Shown: piece by piece, positions 45,748-56,470 of the stretch
Layout: each line of letters begins with the position of its first letter
Position numbering within the stretch: the stretch's first letter is position 1
Source: Quercus robur
Taxonomy: Eukaryota; Streptophyta; Magnoliopsida; Fagales; Fagaceae
DNA length: 64,000 nucleotides
Direction of reading: 5' to 3'
Assembly: GCF_932294415.1 (NCBI RefSeq)
Contig: NC_065535.1
Coordinates: 9,729,282-9,793,281, forward strand
Made by a program: the position numbers and the translations under genes
Notes under the pieces: generated by a model
What the model was told of the DNA's origin: nothing
What the model saw: only the letters and a program-made list of their open reading frames with translations
The model's database searches: none

Positions 45748-46529
45748 CAACCAGCCTCCTCGGCAAAGCAAGACGAGGGGCTGGCCGAGGAGATAAGGTG
45801 TGAAGGTTTAGATAAGGTTGCTGTCAGCAATGACCCGGAGAAGTTCTTTCAGGTCGGCTCTGAATTGCCCTCTCAAGAAAAGGAGGAACTGGTCAGATTT
45901 CTCAGAGAAAATGTCAACGTATTCGCTTGGGATGCCTACGATGCCCCGGGAGTTGATCCTAGCCTCATCTGTCACCACCTGAACGTCAACCCTTCTTCCA
46001 CTCCGAGGAAGCAGCCACCCTGACGCCCTTCAAAGGAACACGCTAGTGCCGTAAGAGACGAGGTGGCAAAGTTGAAAAGAGCAGGGGCTATCAAAGAGGT
46101 CTTTTATCCCGAATGGTTGGCGAACACAGTGGTGGTAAGGAAGAAGACGGGGAAGTGGAGGGTCTACGTGGACTTCACGGACCTGAACAAGGCGTGCCCC
46201 AAGGACCCATTCCCTCTACCCAAAATCGATCGATTGGTGGATGCAACCGTGGGGCACCCTCGAATGAGCTTCCTGGACGCCTTCCAGGGCTATCATCAGA
46301 TACCCCTTGCGCTAGAGGACCAAGAGAAAACGGCTTTCATGACGCCCATCGGAAATTATCATTATAAGGTGATGCCATTCGGGCTAAAGAACGCGGGCTC
46401 AACCTACCAAAGGATGATGACTCGGATGTTCGAGCCACAACTGGGCAAGATCATTGAGGTGTATATAGACGATATGGTTGTGAAGAGTAAAAGGGTGTCC
46501 GAGCACGTGAAAGACCTTGGAACAGTCTT
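45748..46529 (+). pseudogene. Element A reverse transcriptase, 5' part
   Basis: Continues the gag-protease frame, with one TGA (46,021-46,023, consistent with CGA to TGA). It encodes the fingers and palm (WLANTVVVRKK, VDFTDLNKACPKDPFPLP, VMPFGLKNAGSTYQR) and the catalytic YIDD at 46,462-46,473. Element B interrupts it 52 bp later; the other half resumes in the same frame at 56,471. Confidence 0.85.
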
Positions 46530-47146
46530 TGATGATTCCTTGATTATCAGTGGGTTGATAAGACTTGAACGTTGATCTTCGGGCTATCTCCTGTAATACC
46601 AAAAACACAGAATCAGAGGGGACCGGTGATGACCGGCCGAAAATCCTCCGATGATCAAGTTAGTTCCTTGGAACTCTCTGTAACAAAGAAGTATTCTCTT
46701 AAAAGTAAGAAAATGTCTGAATACCTTTTTCCTTCATCGAAGAAGCCTTATATAGTGTGTGGAACGGTTATCTATTTGGTAACCGTTCCCAGTGTCGAGG
46801 AGTCCGGAGAATTGGGAGTAACCGCTGTGGAAGTTACTTAGGTCAGACGGGCTGATGAACTCGTCCATCCATAGTGAGGATGGACGAGACCTTCATGAGG
46901 AGCTCGTCCACTTTTAGTCCATCCATAGCAAGGATGGACCAGACCTCCAGGATGATCTCGTCCACTTTTAGTGAAAGACGGACGAGATCATCTTGGAAGG
47001 CTTGTCGTTCATAAATGACAAGTAGATCTTAGGTGTTAAGCTCGTCCATATACGGACGAGGGTTGTTGGTACGCTTGTTGTCGCTTCTGTCGTTGGACGA
47101 TACATATGGACGAATTATGGGCTTAGGATTATTTGCAACACCATCA
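46530..47146 (-). repeat. 3' LTR of element B
   Basis: Read on the plus strand it starts TGATGATTCC and ends CAACACCATCA. It contains nine TCGTCC/GGACGA words. A minus-strand TATATAA (46,748-46,754) is the likely promoter core. Confidence 0.95.
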
Positions 47147-47160
47147 GTTGCCCCCTCGTC
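47147..47160 (-). other. Polypurine tract of element B
   Basis: On the minus strand GACGAGGGGGCAAC adjoins the 3' LTR, the position and composition expected for plus-strand priming. Confidence 0.65.
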
Positions 47161-47219
47161 CATGTGAGTCGTCCAGAAGGTTGAACGTTCTTGGACACAA
47201 TTGGTTAATAATTACTGTG

Positions 47220-47345
47220 CCACGTGTCCTTTTCTTATTAGAGACTGATTCCGTCGATTTATTTTTCCAAGGTAGATGCCACGTGTTGCTTCTGTATTGG
47301 TTGGGTCGTTTCAATTACCCAGGTCAGCATCCTATAAATAGTGGA
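47220..47345 (+). promoter_or_regulatory. Promoter of the antisense gene in element B
   Basis: Just inside the LTR lie two CACGTGT motifs (about 47,221 and 47,280), ATTGG (47,297) and a strong TATA box CCTATAAATAG (TATAAATA at 47,333-47,340). They point toward the start codon at 47,501, leaving a leader of about 130 nt. Confidence 0.65.
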
Positions 47346-47500
47346 ATGCCTCCCTTGACCCTCCTCATTTCAGAAATTTTCTTCCTTGACATCCATCGTC
47401 TAGAGCCTCGTCTAGGAGTTCTCTGCGTCTAGAGTCTTCTCCCGTCTAGAGCCAGGTACTCTTCTTTTTCTCGTCTTTAGGTTTAAGTTTCTTGTTAGGG

Positions 47501-49718
47501 ATGTCTGTCGCTTCCTCGTCCACAGATAGCCTTAATAAGGTTATAGACGAGTATTGTGATGATACTAGTGATAGGTCTAGTTCTAGCGGTGCTAGTGATG
47601 AGAGTGGAGGAAGCACGGACGAGAACTACTCTTCTGGGGCCCCTGGGCTCCCTATTGAAGTCGTCCAAGAACAGCTTAGGAGAGCTTCTGGTTCTCAAGC
47701 TGGTTCTCCGTCCAATCCTACGGACGAGGTAGAGACTGTCTTTAGTTGCGCTGTAGGCGTCCATTCTAAGACGGACGAACAAAGGTTAGGTAACCTTAGG
47801 TCCTGGTATCAAATCCCAGACGAGTTTAACCCTAGGCTACCCGTCCGTGGAGAGTGGTGTTGTGAGCCCCATTTTGGAATAGGCGTCTATGAATCCTATT
47901 TCTTAGGTGGCCTTAGGTTTCCTTTAAATGCCTTTGCTAGGGAGTTACTAGTCAAGTTAGGTTTAGGTGTTTGTCAATTCAATCCCAATGCATGGAGGTT
48001 AATTATCTCCATGCAAATTTTGTGGAGGGAAGTGTTTGGTGGGGACCGTCTTCTTACAGTGGACGAGTTCCTTTATTGTTATAAACCTTCTGCCATAAGT
48101 CAGTCTGAAGGTTTTTATCAGTTTACTGCTAGAGGGAATGATTGTAGGTTGATCAAGTCCCTAGCTTCGTCTGATAGGAAGTGGAAGACGAAGTTCATTT
48201 TTCTTTCAGGCTTCTGGGCAGGGAACCCTGTGGACGTTGGCAGGGATCCCTTTCCTCCTTACACTGGGGACTTAGGGAACCTTCGTCCAGAAGGTACGTC
48301 CCTTCCCCTCGTCTATTTTTATTCTTACTCCTATTTGGTACATTTACAATTTCTAACCTTTATTTGTTCATTGTGTTGTAGCTGCCAAACGTCCGTCCTT
48401 GAGCAAATTTCACCGTGACCGCGTCCACAGGGCTCGTCTACACGCAGATAGGAGCTTCCATTCTCTTATCACGCTTAGACGTCTAGCCAAGTGGGGTTTA
48501 GGTCCCGAGCCTTCAGACGAAGCTATAGCTCACGAGGTTACTGTGCGAAAAAGTAAGTTTTTAGCTAAACTTCCTTTCCCTTTTCTTTTTTGTATACCCT
48601 TTTTTTTTTTTTGTATACATTTCTTAACTTGTTCATCTCGTCTTAGGAATGTCAACCATGAAAGAGAACAAAGGGAAGGAAATTGCTGGAGAAGGGAAGC
48701 GTCCTGAGGGTATAGCCCAGGATCGTCCTGAGGGTCAGACGCGTCCAACGGCTGGGGATAAAAGAAAATTCTTGCCAAAGAGTATTGACCTGGAAGGGCT
48801 CCCCAGTCGTAGAGACAAAAGGGTTAAGCAGAGCTCGTCCAAGGTGGTTAAGTCAAAACCTCCTCAGACTCAGCCTGCCGTCCAGATAGTCGACGTGGAC
48901 TCGTCCACTCCAGTTGAATCCACTCCGTCCAAGACTCCGCCCAGAACTCCTTTAGCCAAGTTTACTATGCCTGGCTCGTCCCAGCCTTCTACGAACATAA
49001 TTGAGAGCGAAGATCTGGCTTGGGAACGTTTCCAGACAGCCGTCAAGGACGAGGATATAAACATGTGCTACAACATGGGCTTGAAGGAATTTGAACATTC
49101 AGGCGTCCATGACCTCTTCAAGGTATGCTAGCATCCCTCGTCCTTGTTCAGTTATTAAATTTTCCTCATCTAATCATTCTATGTTGTTCTATCTATTCAC
49201 AGGCCATGTCGAAGTTTATAGCAGCGTTTAGACAGGCAACGGAGCTGGACAAGACGAGAGTCTTGTTGGAGACGAGGATTCAGGAGGTGAACGCTGATTG
49301 TAAGAAATGGGCTGGGTTCGCTGAAAAAGCTAAGGACGAGGTCAAAGAGCATAATAAGTTGATTGAGGAGCTAAGGACGGATGCATTGGAGAAGGAGACG
49401 CGCATTGATCACTTACAACAGGTGAACAATGAGTTGAATGCTCGTCTTTCCAAGGCAAGAGAGGACGCTGTGGCAGAGTTCAAGTCGTCCAAAGAGTATA
49501 CAGACACTTTGGATCGCAATTATGCAGCTGGTTTTGAAGATTTCAGAATGGACGCTGTTGAAAACTTTCCTGAAGTTGACTTCAGCACAATCAAGCTTAA
49601 CCTTGCTGCTGCCACAAGCTCTCTCCTTCAGACTGGCTCTGATGACGTCAACGTGGAAGACGACGCCAGTACTCAGCCTCCTCAGGACGAGCCTGCTGTG
49701 AATGCTCCCCCTTCTTAG
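47501..49718 (+). CDS. Antisense gene of element B, four exons, 651 aa (PF04195-like)
   Basis: Encoded opposite to gag-pol. Exons are 47,501-48,293, 48,382-48,552, 48,647-49,122 and 49,203-49,718; all introns are GT-AG (donors GTACGT, GTAAGT, GTATGC; acceptors TTGTAG, TCTTAG, TCACAG). The joined frame is 652 codons with no lesion. The N-terminus is acidic and serine-rich. A globular region (about 90-270) contains GGLRFPLNAFARELL, LGVCQFNPNAWR and FIFLSGFWAGNP, resembling the family annotated as 'putative gypsy type transposon' (PF04195). A basic linker with PSRRDKRVKQ follows, then a long coiled coil in exon 4 (LETRIQEVNADCKKW, LIEELRTDALEKETRIDHLQ) and an acidic tail. Function unknown. Element A has a divergent counterpart, so the gene is part of the element type. 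Confidence 0.8.
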
Positions 49719-50585
49719 GACGAGACTTTAACCTTTGTAGCTTTGCTTTTTCTTTCTTTTTGTAACTTGTGTTTGGTCCTTTGTTTTTGGACCTTCTTTA
49801 TGTAACAAGAATACATTATACTCGTCCATGGTTTTAGGACGGGTTTTTTAAGTATACTACTTCTGCTTTTCAAACTAATCAAGGGTTTTTGGACGTAGGA
49901 TGTCCACCCTTTGAATGAAGTTTTATTTTCTTTGCATGGATAAATAATTTCATTTTCTTTGAATGGACGAGTGATTTCATTTTCTTTGCATGGACGGATG
50001 CTGCTAAGCTATTTTACTCTTTGCTCGTCCATGTCGAGAATACATATTTTTCATGTAGTCTAACTCGTCTTAGCAGGTAGTATTTTTAATTAGCTTGATT
50101 CGTCTTAAGACTTGCAAACTAATTTTACATACCGTCTACTTATTTTGCCAACTTTTGTCTCGTCCAGAATTTGGATTGTTTCAGTTGGTTTTACCTCGTC
50201 CATGAGTTGGACGAGTATGGATGTGGTTTCTTTTATTCAAGAAAATTTAGACGTTACATCTCTGCGTCCAGAGATTTTGTTCGTCTTGGATCTTTCAACC
50301 CTCTTGAGGATTGATTTGGACGACAATATCACGGAGAATTCACACAACATTTTGTACATAACATAAATATTATTTACAGACAAGGCACATGCACACTGAT
50401 GCCTTTTTATTTAATAAATACATAATTCATGACTTCGTCCATAACCACAACACAACTATAAAAAGTAAATCATAGTTTCAAACTTCACACACAAACAATA
50501 CCAAACATAGTAGTATCAAACAGCATTACTCATAATAGTACGCTAGTAGACAGATAAGACCCAAGTCTCGTCCATAGGTTCACTC
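49719..50585. other. Spacer between the antisense gene and pol of element B
   Basis: The two genes converge here. The stretch has no long frame but is dense in CTCGTCC/GGACGAG words (for example near 49,820, 50,025, 50,160, 50,198 and 50,208). It should hold the 3' ends of both transcripts. Confidence 0.5.
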
Positions 50586-51839
50586 TTACTGGTAGTACCT
50601 CCTCAGGTGCTCCACATTCCAAGGATGTTCCAATTTTCTTCCGTCCAGGGCCTCCAGGTAGTAGGATCCTTGTCTTTTACAGTTGATTACTCTATAGGGT
50701 CCTTCCCAGTTTGAGCCCAACTTCCCATGTGCTGGGTTCTTGGTTGACAAAGAGACCTTTCTCAGGACGAGATCTCCTATATTGAAACGCCTAGGCTTCA
50801 CCATCGCATCATACTGCTTAGCCATGAGGTTCTTATACTTTGCTGCCCTGTATTCTGCGTTTGCCCTTACCTCGTCTATTAGATCGAGGTTCAGACGAAG
50901 CTGGTCCTCATTATCCTTGTCTTGATACGTCATCACCCTGTGATTAGCCATATGCACTTCTGCAGGTATGACTGCATCGCTTCCATAGGCCAACTTGAAA
51001 GGGGTCTCCCCTGTAGGGGTCCTCACAGTGGTCCTGTATGCCCATAAAACTCCTGGTAATTCATCTGGCCATATTCCCTTTGCCCCCTCAAGCCGAGTCT
51101 TGATGATTTTCAACAAGGATCGGTTTGCTACTTCAGCCTGGCCGTTGGCTTGGGGGTGTGCAGGCGAGGAGTAATGGTTCTGAATTCCAAAGTGTAAGCA
51201 AAAGTCCTTGAAGAGTGCATTGTCAAATTGCCGTCCGTTGTCAGACACCAATACCTTCGGCACTCCAAATCTGCAAACAATGTTCTTCCACACGAAGTTC
51301 TTAACATTCTGTTGTGTGATATTTGCCAACGGTTCTGCCTCCACCCATTTGGTGAAGTAATCGATGCCCACAACTAAGAACTTCATCTGCCTTACTCCCA
51401 AAGGGAAGGGACCCAAAATGTCCAATCCCCATTGTGCAAAGGGCCACGGTGCTACCATTGGGGTGAGGTATTCCGACGGTTGCCTGGGGACATTGCTAAA
51501 TCGCTGGCACTGGTCGCAGACTTTAACGTATGCTTTTGCATCAGCTTGCATGTTCGGCCAGTAATATCCTGCACGGACGACCTTGTGGACAAGTGATCTG
51601 GCTCCTGAGTGATTGCCACATGCCCCTTCGTGAACTTCTCTCAGCACGTAGTTCGCTTCGTCCGGAGCAAGGCACCTAAGGTAAGGTTGAGAGAAGCCTC
51701 TCTTGTATAGCACTTCATTCATAAGGACGTATCTAGCTGATCTCACCCTCACCTTTCTGGCCTCGTCCTTTTCTTCTGGTAGTCGTCCGTCTTTCAAATA
51801 TGATATAATGGGAGTCATCCAATTTTCTCTGTTATCCAC
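50586..51839 (-). pseudogene. Element B integrase
   Basis: Follows a TAG (51,840-51,842) in the same frame. It has the HHCC zinc site (HEGACGNHSGARS ... CDQCQRF) and an integrase core with DILGPF, VSDNGRQFDN and QANGQAEVANRS (the three acidic residues), then a C-terminal KLGSNWEGPYRV region and the end NVEHLRRYYQ. No chromodomain is seen. Intact within itself. Confidence 0.8.
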
Positions 51840-53638
51840 CTACTGTACTTCCTGGGCATCTATACTCAGCATATACTGAACTTCATCTGACTTCTCTAAT
51901 GATTCATCTGCTGAGGCCTCTTTTGCTATAGTATCAGCTTCCACGTTCTCCTCCCTGGGGATTTGAACGAAGTCAGCTTTTTCGAACCTTTTCACAAGGC
52001 GCATCACCCTACCAAGGTATTTCTTCATTCGTCCTTCCTTCGCTTCATACATCCCATTCACTTGCCCCATGATCAGTTGGGAATCTCCCATAACACATAT
52101 GGACTTGGCTTCCACGGACTTCGCCAATTCTAGCCCTTTGAGGAGGGCTTCATATTCGACTTCATTGTTTGTCGCTTGGTACTGTAGACGGACTTTATGT
52201 TTCAGTTTGTCTCCCTCTGGGGACTGCAGGACCACACCAATTCCTCCTGCATGCCGTGTAGACGAACCATCCACATGGACGATCCATCTCTTGCTTTCCT
52301 CTGCCTCATTATGACTTGGGGTAAACTCTGCGATAAAATCTGCTAGGGCTTGAGCTTTTATGGCATGCCTTGGTTGATATCTGATATCGAACTCACTTAG
52401 CTCCACAGCCCACTGGATTAATCGTCCTGCAGCTTCCAGTCTATTCATTGCTTTTTTGAGAGGATGATCTGTCATAACATTAATGACATGTGCTTGGAAA
52501 TAATGCCTCAGCTTCCTTGACGCTGTGATCAGTGCGAAGGCCAACTTCTCCATTTGTGGATATCGTCCTTCCGCTCCTTTCAATGCCTTGCTTGTATAAT
52601 ACACAGGTCTTTGGACTTTATCTTCCTCTCTTATCAATGCTGAGCTCACAGCATATGGGGTTACCGCTAGGTACAAATATAGTTCCTCTCCTTCCACTGA
52701 TGGACTTAGCAGCGGTGCCCTGGTAAGGTATACCTTCAAATCTTCGAAAGCTCTCTGACACTCGTCGGTCCATTCAAATGCTTTTTTGAGAACCTTAAAA
52801 AATGGCAAACATTTATCAGTAGCTTTAGAGACAAACCTGTTAAGCGCAGCGACTCGTCCAGTGAGGGATTGGATTTCCTTAGTACTTTGCGGTGGCTTCA
52901 TGTCCAGTATTGCTTGAATTTTATCTGGATTTGCTTCAATCCCCTGTGGGATACCATAAAGCCAAGGAATTTCCCTGATGATACTCCAAAAGCACATTTG
53001 CTAGGATTCAGCTTCATGTGATACCGCCTCAATGTCTCAAATGTCTCCTGCAGGTCGTCTAGATGTCTTCCTTCGTCTTGACTTTTCACCAGCATGTAAT
53101 CTACATAGACTTCCACATTCCGCCCAATCTGCGGACGGAACATGTGGTTGACCAACCTCTGATATGTCGCCCCTGCATTCTTTAAACCAAACGGCATCAC
53201 CTTATAGCAGAATAAGCCTTGACTGGTGACAAAAGATGTCTTCTCTTGATCAGCCTCGTCCATTCTTATCTGATTGTATCCTGAAAAGGCATCCATGAAG
53301 TTAAGCAATTTGTGGCCTGCAGTTGAGTCTACTAACTGGTCAATGCGCGGTAATGGATAGCTGTCCTTGAGGCAAGCCTTATTCAGATCAGTGAAGTCAA
53401 CGCACATTCTCCACTTTCCATTCGCTTTTTTGACCATTACTACATTGGCCAACCAATCCGGGTAGTACACTTCCCGAATGAACTTTGCTACCATCAGCTT
53501 TTGGACCTCGTCCTTGATTGCACTATCTCTTTCTGGGGCAAACACCCTCTTCTTTTGCCGCACAGGCTTGGAGGAAGGACAGACATTCAAACGGTGGGTA
53601 ATGACACTAGGGTCTATACCCGGCATATCATCATGACT
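51840..53638 (-). pseudogene. Element B reverse transcriptase and dual RNase H, damaged
   Basis: Reverse transcriptase motifs (VDFTDLNKAC, VMPFGLKNAGATYQR) are present, but the catalytic box reads YVDY: the second aspartate codon is TAC at 53,096-53,098. A one-base loss in a G run near 52,945 shifts the frame into the next segment. That segment carries the gypsy RNase H (YLAVTPYAVSSALIRE) and then a second RNase H (VHVDGSSTRHAGGIGVVL ... ATNNEVEYEALL). The second domain is the type found in Tat elements. A TAG closes the segment at 51,840. Confidence 0.85.
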
Positions 53639-55789
53639 CTACGCAAACACGTCGATGTTGTTCTTCAAAAATTGGACGAGGTCCGTCTTAATCTTCTCTT
53701 CTAAATCTGCTCCAACCCTGGTACACCTCTCAGGGTTATTTTCATCCAAGGGAATATCTTCCAATGCTTCAGTAGGTTCTGCTACAACCCTCTTTTCTTC
53801 AATGTTCATTGCTTGAACTTGTTCATCCATGGCCAGCATGGCCAAGTAACACTCTCTTGCTGCCAGTTGGTCACCTTGTACCTGTTCTACCCCGTGTTCT
53901 GTTGGAAACTTGACTGATAAGTGGTAAGTGGAGGTAACAGCTTTCCAACTATTCAAAGTTGGCCTCCCAATGATGGCATTGTAAGAGGATGGACAGTCTA
54001 CCACAAGGAAGTTCACATCCTTGGTAATCTGTCGTGGATATGCCCCCACTATCACGGATAAGGAAATGGTACCCACTGGTTGCACCTTCATCCCACCAAA
54101 GCCTACTAGGGGGGAGTTCACTGGACGGAGCTGGTCTCGTCCTAATCTCATCTGCTGAAAAGCTGGATAATATAAAATGTCTGCTGAGCTTCCATTGTCC
54201 ACAAGCACTCTTCTGGTTGTGTAGTTTGCAATTAGTAAGGAGATGACGAGGGCATCATCATGAGGGTGATGAATTCTGTCAGCGTCCTCGTCCGTGAAAG
54301 TAATTGCCCGCTCGTCCGTGGATCTTGCTATTGGTGACCGTCCAGAAAGCTGGACGCTTTGTACTACCTTCAAGTAAGCTTTCTTGGACTTGGACGACTG
54401 GCCAGTTGTACTTCCCCCAATGATGACCCTTATCTCCCCGAGTGGTGGTCGCGATGAATCTTCCATCTTTCCTTTCTGTTTCTCGTCCCTCTGGTCTCGT
54501 CCAAGGAAACCCCTCAGCTTCCCTTGCCTTATGAGATTTTCAATTTGTTGCTTCAAGTCAAAACACTCGTCCGTGTCATGACCATGATCCCTATGGAAAC
54601 GACAGTACTTGTTCCTGTTGCGCTTGTTGGGATCACCCTTCATTTTCTCCGGCCACTTCAGGGAAGGATCATCCTTGATTTGCATAAGGACTTGCTCAAG
54701 TGGGGTGTTTAAAGGGGTATACTGCTGGTTCCGTACTGGAGGGCCTGGCTTCTTACTTTCTCGATCTCTCCTTTCCTCCATCCGTCCTTTCTTTGGACGA
54801 GTACCTTGCTCGTGCTGACGACTGGGATTTGCGTCCATTCTCTCGGACCTCTTCCTCTTCTTAGCGATGATTGCATCTTCTGCATTCATAAAATTTTGAG
54901 CCGAATGGACGAGTTCGGCCATGGACTGGGGCTCTTTCTCGTAGAGCTTATGTATAAACAGATCTGAATTCACCCCGTTGTGGAAGGCTGCCAGTAGAAG
55001 CTTATCATCTGCTTCGTCCACACTGAGAGCTTCCCTGTTAAAACGGGTGATAAATGACCGAAGGCTCTCGTTCTCTCCCTGCTCTATCGTCAACAAACTG
55101 GACGAGGAACGCTTGTGCCTTTGTCCTCTAATGAAATTGTTAACAAATAACTTGCTCAACTCTTCAAAAGAACTCACCGAATTTGGAGGTATTTTACTAA
55201 ACCAAACTCGCGCCGAACCCTTAAGGGTGGTTGGGAAGGCTCTACACATTATCTCATCAGGCACTCCTTGAAGATGCATGGTGGTCTTGAAAGTGGCTAT
55301 GTGATCAAACGGGTCACGTGTTCCATCATATGAATCCAGAGAAGGCAACTTGAACTTTGATGGTAGTGGGTGACCGTTGATGGAGGCCGTAAAGGGAGAA
55401 TCAGTCCTGTGAACCAAGTCTTCTATCGGATTCGCTCTTTTCATATTCTCTTTCATCTCCTCCATAACTCTCTTCATTTGGTCCATTTCTTCCTTCAAGT
55501 ATGGTACCGTTTGCGAAGTGGTGCCTCTAAACTGACTTCCGACTTCGGTATTCTCTCTTCCACCATGACCATCTGTTTGTCTTCCTTCACGTTCTTCTTG
55601 TGTTTGCCTCCTCATATTGATCTCCATTCGTAATTCTTGGTTTTGGCGAGTCAACTCCGCCATAGCGTCTGCCATAGATTGTGCATGTTGGGCAGATGAC
55701 TGCATGACCGGCGCAGACTGGCGATCGCGAAGCGGGTTGTTGCTTCCCTGATGGCCTGGGCTAGTAGCCCTTGATCTAGTCCGAACCAT
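53639..55789 (-). pseudogene. Element B gag and protease, closed by a TAG
   Basis: Chosen start is ATG at 55,789 (MVRTRSRATSPG); further upstream only a TTG is available. Gag is about 450 residues with a zinc knuckle (CRFHRDHGHDTDEC). The protease carries DNG in VLVDNGSSADILYY, a form I recall from other Tat elements. The frame ends at a TAG (53,639-53,641) where tryptophan is expected (VFAW), then continues in frame into reverse transcriptase. Confidence 0.85.
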
Positions 55790-55831
55790 CAACCCTTTGT
55801 CACGGAGAAAAAAACTGTAAAACAATCGTTC

Positions 55832-55847
55832 CCACAGACGGCGCCAA
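55832..55847 (-). other. Primer-binding site of element B
   Basis: Minus-strand TTGGCGCCGTCTGTGGG next to the 5' LTR, identical over this stretch to the site in element A. Confidence 0.65.
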
Positions 55848-55848
55848 C

Positions 55849-56465
55849 TGATGATTCCTTAATTATCAGTGGGTTGATAAGACTTGAACGTTGATCTTCG
55901 GGCTATCTCCTGTAATACCAAAAACACAGAATCAGAGGGGACCGGTGATGACCGGCCGAAAATCCTCCGATGATCAAGTTAGTTCCTTGGAACTCTCTGT
56001 AACAAAGAAGTATTCTCTTAAAAGTAAGAAAATGTCTGAATACCTTTTTCCTTCATCGAAGAAGCCTTATATAGTGTGTGGAACGGTTATCTATTTGGTA
56101 ACCGTTCCCAGTGTCGAGGAGTCCGGAGAATTGGGAGTAACCGCTGTGGAAGTTACTTAGGTCGGACGGGCCGATGAACTCGTCCATCCATAGTGAGGAT
56201 GGACGAGACCTTCATGAGGAGCTCGTCCACTTTTAGTCCATCCATAGCAAGGATGGACCAGACCTCCAGGATGATCTCGTCCACTTTTAGTGAAAGACGG
56301 ACGAGATCATCTTGGAAGGCTTGTCGTTCATAAATGACAAGTAGATCTTAGGTGTTAAGCTCGTCCATATACGGACGAGGGTTGTTGGTACGCTTGTTGT
56401 CGCTTCTGTCGTTGGACGATACATATGGACGAATTATGGGCTTAGGATTATTTGCAACACCATCA
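55849..56465 (-). repeat. 5' LTR of element B
   Basis: A 617-bp copy with three differences from the other LTR (TTAATTATC against TTGATTATC; GTCGGACGGGCCG against GTCAGACGGGCTG). TATATAA at 56,067-56,073 on the minus strand. Confidence 0.95.
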
Positions 56466-56470
56466 GTCTT

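Larger units (their letters stand above)
46530..56465 (-). mobile_element. Ty3/gypsy element B (Tat-like), inserted in element A
   Basis: The element is 9,936 bp, oriented opposite to A, with 617-bp LTRs and perfect GTCTT duplications (46,525-46,529 and 56,466-56,470). It encodes gag-pol on the minus strand and a spliced gene on the plus strand. The LTRs differ at only three positions by my count, so this is the youngest LTR element in the window. Confidence 0.95.

Noticed and set aside
46572..46841. Identical 89-codon frames at 46,572 and 55,891
   Set aside because: They lie in the two LTR copies of element B and are antisense to its transcription; identity only reflects LTR identity.
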